A stretch of DNA of 64,000 bases, from positions 2,294,001-2,358,000 of the forward strand of contig NZ_CP009354.1 of assembly GCF_000772105.1 (NCBI RefSeq). The letters are read 5' to 3'. The stretch's first letter is position 1. Each line of letters begins with the position of its first letter. The stretch comes from Vibrio tubiashii ATCC 19109 (GTDB lineage: Bacteria; Pseudomonadota; Gammaproteobacteria; Enterobacterales; Vibrionaceae). Shown here piece by piece: positions 56,136 through 64,000 of the stretch. A model generated the notes under the pieces. It was not told where the DNA came from. It saw nothing but the letters and a program-made list of their open reading frames with translations, and made no database searches. The position numbers were made by a program, and so were the translations under genes.

Positions 56136-56741
56136 ATGACCTCTGAAACCAACAAAGAAGTGCGTCACAAAGAGCGACAACAAAAAGTGAAAGAGCAAGT
56201 CGATGCTCGAATTGCCGCTGCGCAAGAAGAGAAGGGCCTATTCCTAGTAATCACTGGTAACGGTAAAGGCAAATCTACTTCTGGCTTTGGCACGGTTGCA
56301 CGCGCTGTTGGACATGGTTTGAAATGTTCGGTGGCTCAATTTATTAAAGGCACCTGGGACAACGGTGAACGTAATCTGCTGGAGAAACTTGGGGTTGAGT
56401 TCCAAGTCATGGGAACTGGCTTTACTTGGGAAACCCAAAGTAAAGCACAAGATACCGAAGCGGCGCAAAAAGTGTGGCAAGAGTGTAAACGTATGCTGCA
56501 AGACGAATCGATTGATGTCGTACTGTTTGATGAGATGACCTATATGGTCAACTATGGATACATCGAATTAGATGAACTGGTCGAAGCGCTAAACAACCGT
56601 CCTAAAATGCAATCAGTCATCATCACGGGTCGCGGCGCTCATCGCACCTTGACCGAGTTGGCTGACACTGTCTCCGAAGTTCGTAACGTCAAGCACGCTT
56701 TTGAGTCGGGTGTGAAAGCTCTAAAAGGTGTTGATTGGTAA
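56136..56741 (+). CDS. cobO: Cob(I)yrinic acid a,c-diamide adenosyltransferase
   Basis: A 201-residue ATP-dependent corrinoid adenosyltransferase of the BtuR/CobO family. The P-loop is TGNGKGKSTSGFG, with VAQFIKGTWDNGER and VVLFDEMTYM for the catalytic region. It converts cob(I)alamin to the adenosyl form. ATG 56136 (MTSETNKEVRH) is chosen with AGGAT upstream; a shorter in-frame ATG at 56115 would be 7 codons longer. No other B12 gene is nearby. Confidence 0.94.
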   Translation: MTSETNKEVRHKERQQKVKEQVDARIAAAQEEKGLFLVITGNGKGKSTSGFGTVARAVGHGLKCSVAQFIKGTWDNGERNLLEKLGVEFQVMGTGFTWETQSKAQDTEAAQKVWQECKRMLQDESIDVVLFDEMTYMVNYGYIELDELVEALNNRPKMQSVIITGRGAHRTLTELADTVSEVRNVKHAFESGVKALKGVDW

Positions 56742-56789
56742 TCCAGTTTTAGCCACTAGAGGCTTACTATTCTAGTGGCTACACCGATA

Positions 56790-57581
56790 CTACTGACCTA
56801 TGATTTTGATGTTTTGTTTGTGGGGGTAGTGTCCATCCGGCCACTTATGCGTCGGATAGTGATAATCTTTAGATTCCATTAAGGCCACCACCCCAGGTAG
56901 CTTATCTGTGAGCTCTGCTCTTGTCTTAAGGCTCAGTTCATCGGAATACAGATCGGCTTTTGAACCCAAATAACTTGCCGTACTCAAGTAGAAAAACTCA
57001 ACCGTTTTACATGCACTATCACACGTTGGATCATCATACTGATAGTAGCCGTGCTCATCGGCAATTTTCCACTGTTTGTAGAGTACACTGTTGGTTCGCT
57101 TTTGATCGCTAAACAGTTTGGGATACAAAGATTGCCAGCCCGCATTGACGATTAGATGATGGATTTCTTCTTGCGAGGCATCACGGCGATCGCTTGGATT
57201 GGTCTCATCGGCTGAAAGATCTTGACCAACGCGCCCTTCAATATCCATTGCATCGAAAGCCTCTTCACTAAATCCGCTTTTACTCATGACCAAAACTGCT
57301 TGATTTCGGCGTAAGTGATCCAGTAGAGCGGGTTCATCGATAACCCCATCCTGATCATTATCTAACCATTGCGCAGTTACGCTTGCCGCATAAGCGAGCT
57401 TCTCTGAATTGACTTTCTGCGTTGCACATAGAGTGACTGCATCAAATACGATCGCTTTATGAGTAAAAAAGGCTGCTGGGCACCCATCGACGTGTGCAGA
57501 TGTGGTATCAAACTCGCCTGCCGATGCAGTAGACGTCAACGCTGCTGTCATCAGTAGTGATGAATATATTAATGCTTTCAT
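56790..57581 (-). CDS. Secreted protein with EF-hand-like motif, unknown function
   Basis: A 263-residue exported protein. Signal peptide MKALIYSSLLMTAALTSTASA. One EF-hand-like loop DNDQDGVIDEP at about 78. A Cys-rich segment DDPTCDSACKT (about 183) and a Cys near residue 30 may form disulfides. C-terminal YPTHKWPDGHYPHKQN is His-rich and could bind metal. No family recognised. ATG 57581 has GGAGGGAGC upstream; the longer TTG-like reading adds 11 residues. Confidence 0.75.
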   Translation of the reverse strand: MKALIYSSLLMTAALTSTASAGEFDTTSAHVDGCPAAFFTHKAIVFDAVTLCATQKVNSEKLAYAASVTAQWLDNDQDGVIDEPALLDHLRRNQAVLVMSKSGFSEEAFDAMDIEGRVGQDLSADETNPSDRRDASQEEIHHLIVNAGWQSLYPKLFSDQKRTNSVLYKQWKIADEHGYYQYDDPTCDSACKTVEFFYLSTASYLGSKADLYSDELSLKTRAELTDKLPGVVALMESKDYHYPTHKWPDGHYPHKQNIKIIGQ

Positions 57582-57687
57582 GCTCCCTCCTCTATTGAAA
57601 GTACACCTTATCAATGGCGAAAATCATTGACTGTATGAATGTGTCGTAACTTTGTCCAAGTGAGACTGACAGAGGAAAAACAGAGTT

Positions 57688-57716
57688 AAAAAAAACGCGC
57701 CATAAATGGCGCGTTT
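57688..57716 (-). terminator. asmA terminator
   Basis: Stem AAACGCGCCA / TGGCGCGTTT followed on the minus strand by T7. Located 23 bp past the AsmA family gene. Confidence 0.92.
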
Positions 57717-57738
57717 AAAGTTGTCATTGGAAAGACGT

Positions 57739-59901
57739 TTAGTTAAACAGCCCTTTGATTAAGCTATTAACCGCTTCTTTGGTCTTCTCATCTTTGATTT
57801 TTTCACCAAGTTTCTCATCGAGTTTCTTCAATCCACGATCGATCTCTTTCTCGGCTTTTTGCTTAAGTACATCATCAAAGATGAGTTTGAACTTAGGTTG
57901 TGCCCAAGAACCCGAGATATTGATTGGAATTGTCACATCTTTCAGTTCATCAATGTCCTTGCCACCTTGACCTTTCAGTGAACCAACGATAGAGGTGCTG
58001 ACCGTGAAATCGACTGTTTCGTTGAGGTAATTGGCACTGCCGTTACCACGGATGCGTAATAGTGGTGACTGCATATGAAGATCATTAGTAGACACATTGC
58101 CTTTGTTCAGCTTCAAGGTTGCTTTCATTGCACTAAAGTCCGTTTTCTGGACTTCATCACCACCTTCTAGCTTCTCACCTTTGATCTTGGAGTAATTCTC
58201 ACGAATTAACTGAGCAACGTTAATGCCGTTCACTGCGCCATCTTCAAAGTTAATGACTATTGTACCGACTAGATTCTTCTTAATGCCTGTTGGGGTTAAG
58301 CTGCTACCTTTAACGTCGACATCAATATTGCCCGTGCCTTCAAGCATATCGTTGTTTGCCACATCAATCAGCAGAGGCTGTACTTTTACACCTTTGATAC
58401 GTTTTTTCGCGGTGTAGCTTGCTGGTGACTTACGCGCATCTAATCGAGCCGTAGCGCTGATAGAGCCCTGATATAGGTTTGATGTAAATGAAGTCAGTTC
58501 TGCCACTCCTCGGTTAACTGAGAAACTCGCCTTTACGTTCTGCATTTTGGCGTTGTTAGCTTTGAACTTGTCGATAGTAATCTGACCTTTCACATCCAAC
58601 GTTTTCAGCGCAGAGAGATCAGGTTCCACTTCTTGAGCAGGTTTCTGTGGCGAAGTTTGTTCAGGCTTTTGCTGCGGTGCTTCTGAAGCTGGATCTGTGT
58701 CAGATGGCGCTTGCGCCGGAGCCGCTTTGCCCAATCCTAAAAACTCGTCCAAATCTATATTCGGGCTATGCAAAGCAAATCGAACTTTAGGAATATCACC
58801 TAGCGTCACATCAGCTTTACCATCAAACGCCAATGCATTTGCGGTTAGCTTTTCTAGCACAAAGCTCAGGTGGTTCTTAGTCAGGTCAAACGTCAAGTCA
58901 GATGCCATATCTACCTTCATAGGTGACTGAGGTAGTGAGTCTCCTTTGAACGTGGCATTTAGAACCATTTGGTTCATCAGTACTTTGCTGATCGCTTGAT
59001 CGACTTGCAAAGACGCCGAACCCTTCATATCGATATCCAGACCAGCTGCATTACCCACAACGGCATAGCTCAGCGCATTGGCTTTATCGAACTCAAACGT
59101 TTCTAGCCCAATTTTAGCGCTATCGATTTTTGTTGCAGGATCGCTAAATGTCGCATCAAGGTTAATGTTGCGTAGCGCGTACTCTTTAAAGCCCTTTGCT
59201 AGCTTAAACTCAGCATCACCTTTGGCGGTAAATTTCTGCTGATTCGCTTCACCTTTGGCGGCAAAGTCCGCTTTAGTCCAAGTATCAACAGCAAACTGAG
59301 ACAGATTCAATGAAACGTCATACAGCTTGGTAAATGACCCTGCTTGTTTATCTTGAATTTCGACCGACGCATTAGAGACAGTGACTCCAGCCAAGTTGAT
59401 TGTCCAAGCCGAAGCGCCGCCACTACTTTGAGGCGCATCTTCTGTTACTGGCTGCGAACTGCTTTCTGAAGTTGCTGGCGCAGTTGTCGTCTCAGCTTGA
59501 GCCGCTTGCGCTTGAGTTAGCGCGTCGATGTTCTTACTACCATCAGGTAAGGTTTCCAGCGAGAAAGCTGCGCCATCAAGCGTGATGTTACCAATTTCAA
59601 GCTGTTGGCTGAACAGTGGCATCACGGAGACATCCACACCGACCGTATCCACCTTGAACATGTTCAGTTGTTCAAAGCCTTTCGGGTTACGAAGCTCGGT
59701 TTGACCTAGCTCGAAACCAATCGACGGGAAAAATTGCCAACTGATATCACCATCGATAACAAGATCAAGACCAGTATGGGTTTTCGCTTGTTCAACGATA
59801 AGTGGTTTAAATTGGTTTGGGTTAACTAAAGTAACCAGTGCAATTAAAGCACCGAGAATAACAACCACTGGGATTGCTATGATTAGGAACAGTTTCTTCA
59901 T
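57739..59901 (-). CDS. AsmA family protein
   Basis: A 720-residue envelope protein. One N-terminal membrane anchor (MKKLFLIIAIPVVVILGALI), then an AsmA-N-type region (NPNQFKPLIVEQAKTHTG, GNITLDGAAF) and a C-terminal AsmA-2-type part (MLEGTGNIDVDVKGSS, LRIRGNGSANYLNETVDF). Two low-complexity linkers rich in Ala/Ser/Pro lie at about 133-165 and 393-425. Such proteins form bridge-like lipid transfer structures in the periplasm. ATG 59901 has AAGGA at 8 nt; the 59907 ATG is too close. Confidence 0.9.
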   Translation of the reverse strand: MKKLFLIIAIPVVVILGALIALVTLVNPNQFKPLIVEQAKTHTGLDLVIDGDISWQFFPSIGFELGQTELRNPKGFEQLNMFKVDTVGVDVSVMPLFSQQLEIGNITLDGAAFSLETLPDGSKNIDALTQAQAAQAETTTAPATSESSSQPVTEDAPQSSGGASAWTINLAGVTVSNASVEIQDKQAGSFTKLYDVSLNLSQFAVDTWTKADFAAKGEANQQKFTAKGDAEFKLAKGFKEYALRNINLDATFSDPATKIDSAKIGLETFEFDKANALSYAVVGNAAGLDIDMKGSASLQVDQAISKVLMNQMVLNATFKGDSLPQSPMKVDMASDLTFDLTKNHLSFVLEKLTANALAFDGKADVTLGDIPKVRFALHSPNIDLDEFLGLGKAAPAQAPSDTDPASEAPQQKPEQTSPQKPAQEVEPDLSALKTLDVKGQITIDKFKANNAKMQNVKASFSVNRGVAELTSFTSNLYQGSISATARLDARKSPASYTAKKRIKGVKVQPLLIDVANNDMLEGTGNIDVDVKGSSLTPTGIKKNLVGTIVINFEDGAVNGINVAQLIRENYSKIKGEKLEGGDEVQKTDFSAMKATLKLNKGNVSTNDLHMQSPLLRIRGNGSANYLNETVDFTVSTSIVGSLKGQGGKDIDELKDVTIPINISGSWAQPKFKLIFDDVLKQKAEKEIDRGLKKLDEKLGEKIKDEKTKEAVNSLIKGLFN

Positions 59902-59989
59902 CAGCATTATCCTTGCTTGGTGAGCACGCCTCTTCTGCTAAGGGTTAGCTCCAAGTATAAATGATCAGGTAAATATTTATGGCGACCAT

Positions 59990-60019
59990 AAAAAGAAAGT
60001 GGCACTAAAAGTGCCACTT
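59990..60019 (-). terminator. udk terminator
   Basis: Stem AAGTGGCAC / GTGCCACTT with TAAAA loop, then a T-rich run on the minus strand; 39 bp past the udk stop. Confidence 0.9.
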
Positions 60020-60057
60020 ATCTCATAAAAAATAAAGTCTTAAGCGTCTTTTCAACG

Positions 60058-60699
60058 TTAAGCTTTCAAAAGTTTTGCAATATGGGCTTTTAATACATCG
60101 ATCGCGATGCGGTTTTTACCACCACGTGGAACAATAATGTCTGCGTATTGCTTTGAAGGCTCGATAAACTGCATAAACATAGGACGAACCGTTTCTTGGT
60201 ACTGCTTCAGAACAGAGTCCATAGTACGGCCGCGCTCTTCAACATCACGTTTAACACGACGAAGCAGACAGATATCCAGTGGCGTGTCCATAAATACCGT
60301 CGCATGCATTAAGTCACGCAGACGTGGGTCAGTAAGCAGCAAAATACCTTCAAGAATAATGACTTTCTTCGGTGTCATTGTCGTTGTGTTGTCAGTTCGG
60401 GTGTGTTCTGTGTAGCTGTACTCAGGTACTTCTACCGCTTGTCCCTTAACTAACTGCTCTAGATGTTCACACAATAGATCATGGTCTAGTGCGCTTGGGT
60501 GGTCGTAGTTGGTTTTTACACGCTCGTCCATACTAAGATGGCCTTGATCGTTGTAGTAGCAATCTTCCGTAATCACACCAATTTGATGATCGCCCACTTT
60601 TTCACGTAGTTCATTGTAAATAGTGCTCGCGATTAAACTTTTTCCAGAAGCAGACGCGCCAGCAATACCTACGATGACGCATTGATTATTATCAGACAT
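60058..60699 (-). CDS. udk: Uridine kinase
   Basis: A 213-residue nucleotide kinase that phosphorylates uridine and cytidine. The P-loop is [14 protein letters not shown], with a CEH-type [11 protein letters not shown] segment and [13 protein letters not shown]. Length normal. Monocistronic, with the apbC gene further upstream on the same strand and its terminator between. Confidence 0.97.
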   Translation of the reverse strand: MSDNNQCVIVGIAGASASGKSLIASTIYNELREKVGDHQIGVITEDCYYNDQGHLSMDERVKTNYDHPSALDHDLLCEHLEQLVKGQAVEVPEYSYTEHTRTDNTTTMTPKKVIILEGILLLTDPRLRDLMHATVFMDTPLDICLLRRVKRDVEERGRTMDSVLKQYQETVRPMFMQFIEPSKQYADIIVPRGGKNRIAIDVLKAHIAKLLKA

Positions 60700-60900
60700 T
60701 ATTCTTGCACCCGATGATTTAGATTGGTGTCATATGCTAATACTAGCAGTGCCTTTCGAAGTGAGACCTGCGTATTAGTATAAATTTAGATAAACCGCCT
60801 GATTATAGGGAGTTCAGCGATCGGTTGCCAGTCGCGATTGCCTTGATTTACTTAAATGGAATAAAAGATTTCAGCGCAATCGATTACACAGAATAAGAAT

Positions 60901-60926
60901 AAAAAAGAGCGCTCATTAGGCGCTCT
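60901..60926 (-). terminator. apbC terminator
   Basis: Stem AGAGCGC / GCGCTCT with a 7-nt loop followed on the minus strand by T6. 21 bp past the apbC stop. Confidence 0.9.
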
Positions 60927-60947
60927 AATTGCAGTGCATAAAGGTGG

Positions 60948-62021
60948 TTATTCGACCATGGTAAACATGATCGAGTCTGGCTTAGCTTTCCCGTGCCAAT
61001 ACAACCTGGAGCTGACCGCTTCCGCCAAAGCAAGATATTGCTGAGCGTGTTCTGATTCTGGTCTCGCAGCAACCGTTGGAATGCCTTTATCGATATCTTC
61101 ACGCATCTGAATATGAAGTGGAACTTGAGCCAAAAGGTCAAGGCCATATTCAGTAGCCATTTTCTCAGCACCACCCGCGCCAAAGATATGTTCTTTTTCA
61201 CCACAATGACTGCAGATGTGATAGCTCATGTTTTCAACAAGACCAACGACAGGCACATCAACCTTGTTAAACATTGCCGCACCTTTACGTGCATCGGCTA
61301 AAGCCAAGTCTTGAGGCGTTGTCACGATGACCGCTCCGGTAACCGGAACTTGCTGAGCTAGCGTCAGTTGAATATCACCCGTGCCCGGTGGCATATCAAT
61401 CACTAGGTAATCCAGTTCAGGCCACTCGGTTTCATTCAGCAGTTGAGCGAGCGCCTTAGCTGCCATCGGTCCACGCCAAATTGCCGCTTCATCTTTCGAC
61501 ACAAGGTAGCCGATAGAATGGGTATAAATCCCATGGGCCGCTATAGGCTGCATCCATTTGTTATCGCGAACTTCAGGTTGTGCATTGGTTTGGCCAAGCA
61601 TCAGTGGCACTGAAGGACCATAAATATCGGCGTCCAATAACCCTACTTTAGCTCCGGACTTTGACAAGGCCAGTGCTAAGTTAACCGAGGTTGTCGACTT
61701 GCCGACCCCACCTTTTGCTGACGTCACCGCAATAACGTTCTTAACCCCTTTAACTGTTGCAGAAACATGGGTTTCGAGAGGTTTCGGCGCAACTACAATT
61801 TTGTACGAAAATGAAGCAACCTCACCTTTGCTTTGGGAAGCCTCAATCCAGTCAGCCAAATCCTGAGTTAACGTATTGGCTGCAAAAGGAATTTCAATAG
61901 TAAACTGATTGGCTTCAACTGAAACAAAGTTTGCCGTAAACGCCCAATCTGGGGCGAGGCTTGGGTGCTCAAATTGATTTAACCAATCACAGAAATCTTG
62001 CTTTGAAGTGAACTGACGCAT
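60948..62021 (-). CDS. apbC: Iron-sulfur cluster carrier protein ApbC/Mrp
   Basis: A 357-residue ATPase that assembles and delivers Fe-S clusters. P-loop TSAKGGVGKSTTSVNL, switch DADIYGPSVPLMLG and the cluster-ligating CxxC in ICSHCGEKEHIF. A short N-terminal MIP18-type segment (residues 1-90) precedes the ATPase domain. The start at 62021 has AAGGAGG upstream. It is divergent from metG across about 155 bp, an order conserved in gamma-proteobacteria. Confidence 0.96.
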   Translation of the reverse strand: MRQFTSKQDFCDWLNQFEHPSLAPDWAFTANFVSVEANQFTIEIPFAANTLTQDLADWIEASQSKGEVASFSYKIVVAPKPLETHVSATVKGVKNVIAVTSAKGGVGKSTTSVNLALALSKSGAKVGLLDADIYGPSVPLMLGQTNAQPEVRDNKWMQPIAAHGIYTHSIGYLVSKDEAAIWRGPMAAKALAQLLNETEWPELDYLVIDMPPGTGDIQLTLAQQVPVTGAVIVTTPQDLALADARKGAAMFNKVDVPVVGLVENMSYHICSHCGEKEHIFGAGGAEKMATEYGLDLLAQVPLHIQMREDIDKGIPTVAARPESEHAQQYLALAEAVSSRLYWHGKAKPDSIMFTMVE

Positions 62022-62176
62022 AGGTCCTCCTTATGCATCTAATCGTAACACTCCACCAGCCGATACTGAACCCTGAAAAAACTAAGGTATTCCAGTCGTT
62101 CCGTCTTGGAGTCACTAGTCTGATGAGGTAGTATTACTCTCTATTTTTTATACATCATTAGAAGCGAATATTAAGT

Positions 62177-64000
62177 ATGGCGACTGATCCAAGAAAACTA
62201 CTGGTCACTTGTGCCCTTCCGTACGCTAACGGTTCGATTCACCTAGGTCATATGCTTGAGCATATTCAAGCTGATATCTGGGTTCGCTACCAACGCCTAC
62301 GTGGCAACACTGTAAACTTCATCTGTGCTGACGATGCTCACGGCACGCCAATCATGCTAAAAGCACAACAGATGGGAATTACGCCAGAAGAGATGATCGC
62401 TGCAGTAAGTGAAGAGCACCAAAAAGACTTCGCTGGCTTCGATATTAGCTTCGATAACTACCACAGCACGCACTCTGAAGAGAACCGCGAGCTGGCTTCG
62501 CACATCTACCTTGAACTTAAGAAAAATGGCTTCATTTCTAGCCGTACAATTTCTCAGCTGTTTGACCCTGAGAAAGAGATGTTCCTACCGGATCGTTTCG
62601 TAAAAGGTACGTGTCCTAAGTGTAAGTCAGAAGATCAATACGGCGACAACTGTGATAGCTGTGGTGAAACGTACAGCCCAACTGAACTGATTGAACCTAA
62701 ATCAGCAGTCTCTGGCGCGACGCCAGTAATGAAAGATTCTGAGCACTTCTTCTTCGATCTACCTCAGTTTGAAAGCATGCTTCAAGAGTGGACACGCTCT
62801 GGCTCACTTCAAGCTGAAACGGCAAACAAGATGCAAGAGTGGTTTGAGTCAGGCCTTCAGCAGTGGGATATCTCTCGTGATGCGCCTTACTTCGGCTTCG
62901 AGATCCCAGGTGAAAAAGACAAATTCTTCTACGTATGGCTAGACGCACCTGTTGGTTACATGGCTTCATTCAAGAACCTATGTAACAAAACTGAAGGTCT
63001 AGATTTCGACGAATACTGGAAGAAAGACAGTACCACTGAGCTTTACCACTTCATTGGTAAAGACATTGTTTACTTCCACTCACTATTCTGGCCTGCAATG
63101 CTAGAAGGTGCTGGATTCCGTAAGCCAAACAACGTATTCGTCCACGGCTACGTAACCGTAAACGGCGCGAAGATGTCTAAGTCGAAAGGCACATTCATCA
63201 AGGCAGCGACTTACCTAGATCACCTAGATCCAGAATGTCTACGCTACTACTACGCGGCAAAACTAAACAGCCGTATCGATGACCTAGACCTTAACCTTGA
63301 AGACTTCACTCAGCGCGTAAACGCTGACGTGGTAAACAAGATTGTTAACCTAGCCTCTCGTAACGCTGGCTTCATCACTAAGCGTTTTGAAGGCAAGCTA
63401 TCTGCAGAATTCGCAGAGCCTGAACTTTACAACGAGTTCGCTGCTGCCGCTGATCGTATCGCAGAGCTTTTTGAGACTCGTGAGTTTGGTCGTGCAATCC
63501 GTGAGATCACTGCACTAGCAGACAAAGCGAACCAATACGTTGATGAGAAAGCACCGTGGGTTGTAGCAAAAGAAGAAGGTAAAGACCAAGAACTGCAAGA
63601 TATCTGTTCTGTGGGTATTAACCTATTCCGCGTTCTGATGACTTACCTAAAACCAGTGATGCCAGAGCTTGCTGCGCGTACTGAAGCATTCTTAAACGAA
63701 GAGCTGACTTGGGAAGGCATTGCTGCGCCACTAACTGATCACGAAATCACTAAGTTCAAAGCGTTATTCAACCGTATCGATCCGAAGAAGGTTGAAGCTA
63801 TGGTTGAAGCATCTAAAGAAGATGCAGCAGCAGAAGTTGCAGCGAAAGAAAAAGCTGAAGCTGAAAAGAACAAAGCGAGCCAAACGGAGTTAGATAAAGA
63901 TCCAATCGCAGACGAGATTGAGTTTGACGCTTTCGCAGCCGTTGATATGCGTATCGCACGTATCATCTCTTGTGAAGAAGTGCCAAAAGCAAACAAGCTG
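62177..64000 (+). CDS. metG: Methionyl-tRNA synthetase (partial, C-terminus missing)
   Basis: The first 608 residues; the gene continues beyond the right edge. Class I synthetase with the HIGH-type [15 protein letters not shown], the Zn knuckle [17 protein letters not shown] and KMSKS in [11 protein letters not shown]. The Ala/Glu/Lys-rich linker at about 532-570 leads to the C-terminal dimerisation and tRNA-binding domain, whose start ([17 protein letters not shown]) is visible. The start ATG is 62177, with weak upstream purines. Confidence 0.97.
   Translation, partial: MATDPRKLLVTCALPYANGSIHLGHMLEHIQADIWVRYQRLRGNTVNFICADDAHGTPIMLKAQQMGITPEEMIAAVSEEHQKDFAGFDISFDNYHSTHSEENRELASHIYLELKKNGFISSRTISQLFDPEKEMFLPDRFVKGTCPKCKSEDQYGDNCDSCGETYSPTELIEPKSAVSGATPVMKDSEHFFFDLPQFESMLQEWTRSGSLQAETANKMQEWFESGLQQWDISRDAPYFGFEIPGEKDKFFYVWLDAPVGYMASFKNLCNKTEGLDFDEYWKKDSTTELYHFIGKDIVYFHSLFWPAMLEGAGFRKPNNVFVHGYVTVNGAKMSKSKGTFIKAATYLDHLDPECLRYYYAAKLNSRIDDLDLNLEDFTQRVNADVVNKIVNLASRNAGFITKRFEGKLSAEFAEPELYNEFAAAADRIAELFETREFGRAIREITALADKANQYVDEKAPWVVAKEEGKDQELQDICSVGINLFRVLMTYLKPVMPELAARTEAFLNEELTWEGIAAPLTDHEITKFKALFNRIDPKKVEAMVEASKEDAAAEVAAKEKAEAEKNKASQTELDKDPIADEIEFDAFAAVDMRIARIISCEEVPKANKL

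Overview
This window is chromosomal DNA from a Vibrio (Gammaproteobacteria); the species cannot be resolved from it. The gene order is typical of vibrios and other gamma-proteobacteria: mltB-ycgL//minCDE, adhE//marC-family gene, asd//nhaC, yejK//yejLM, grxD//sodB, and udk-apbC//metG. All genes look intact except those cut by the two window edges (a glucose-binding protein gene at the left, metG at the right). No prophage, integron, CRISPR array or transposase gene was seen. The mobile-looking DNA is short non-coding repeats.

Layout. 1-2697: a glucose-type ABC binding protein with its two-component regulators (GltR/GtrS type). 3-11 kb: a chemoreceptor, a large secreted protein built like the Vibrio biofilm-matrix proteins Bap1/RbmC, an unknown protein and a degenerate receiver-domain protein. 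11-18 kb: tRNA-Arg, folD with a PurR-like box, nupC, a LysR regulator, mltB, ycgL and minCDE, whose 3' UTR carries a 21-copy 8-bp tandem repeat. 18-29 kb: a repeat cluster, a double-CHASE3 chemoreceptor, adhE, a marC-family gene, a K+ channel, asd and nhaC. 29-37 kb: a lipoprotein, an Hpt protein, yejKLM, tRNA-Pro, tRNA-Ser, a Nudix hydrolase and a deacetylase-like protein. 37-47 kb: the main accessory island, a beta-glucoside uptake locus (maltoporin-like porin, LacI regulator, binding protein, two permeases, GH1 beta-glucosidase, ATPase, second LacI regulator) with shared palindromic operators and a perfect CRP site. 47-64 kb: SDR, PEBP, AraC and DUF3080-type genes, topB (its start abuts a MITE-like element), grxD, sodB, a catalytically degenerate SDR, a low-molecular-weight phosphatase, cobO, an EF-hand-like secreted protein, an AsmA family protein, udk, apbC and metG.

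How the genes work together. The beta-glucoside locus is a complete route: outer-membrane porin, periplasmic binding protein, two inner-membrane permeases with an ATPase, and cytoplasmic hydrolysis to glucose, controlled by LacI-type repression and cAMP-CRP. The left edge adds a separate glucose ABC system. Sensory genes are frequent: two chemoreceptors, a two-component pair, an Hpt protein and a receiver-like protein. The most notable observations are the RbmC/Bap1-like matrix protein, the 8-bp tandem array between minE and its terminator, a possible Fur-controlled 38-residue membrane peptide, and the MITE that supplies the sequence immediately 5' of topB.
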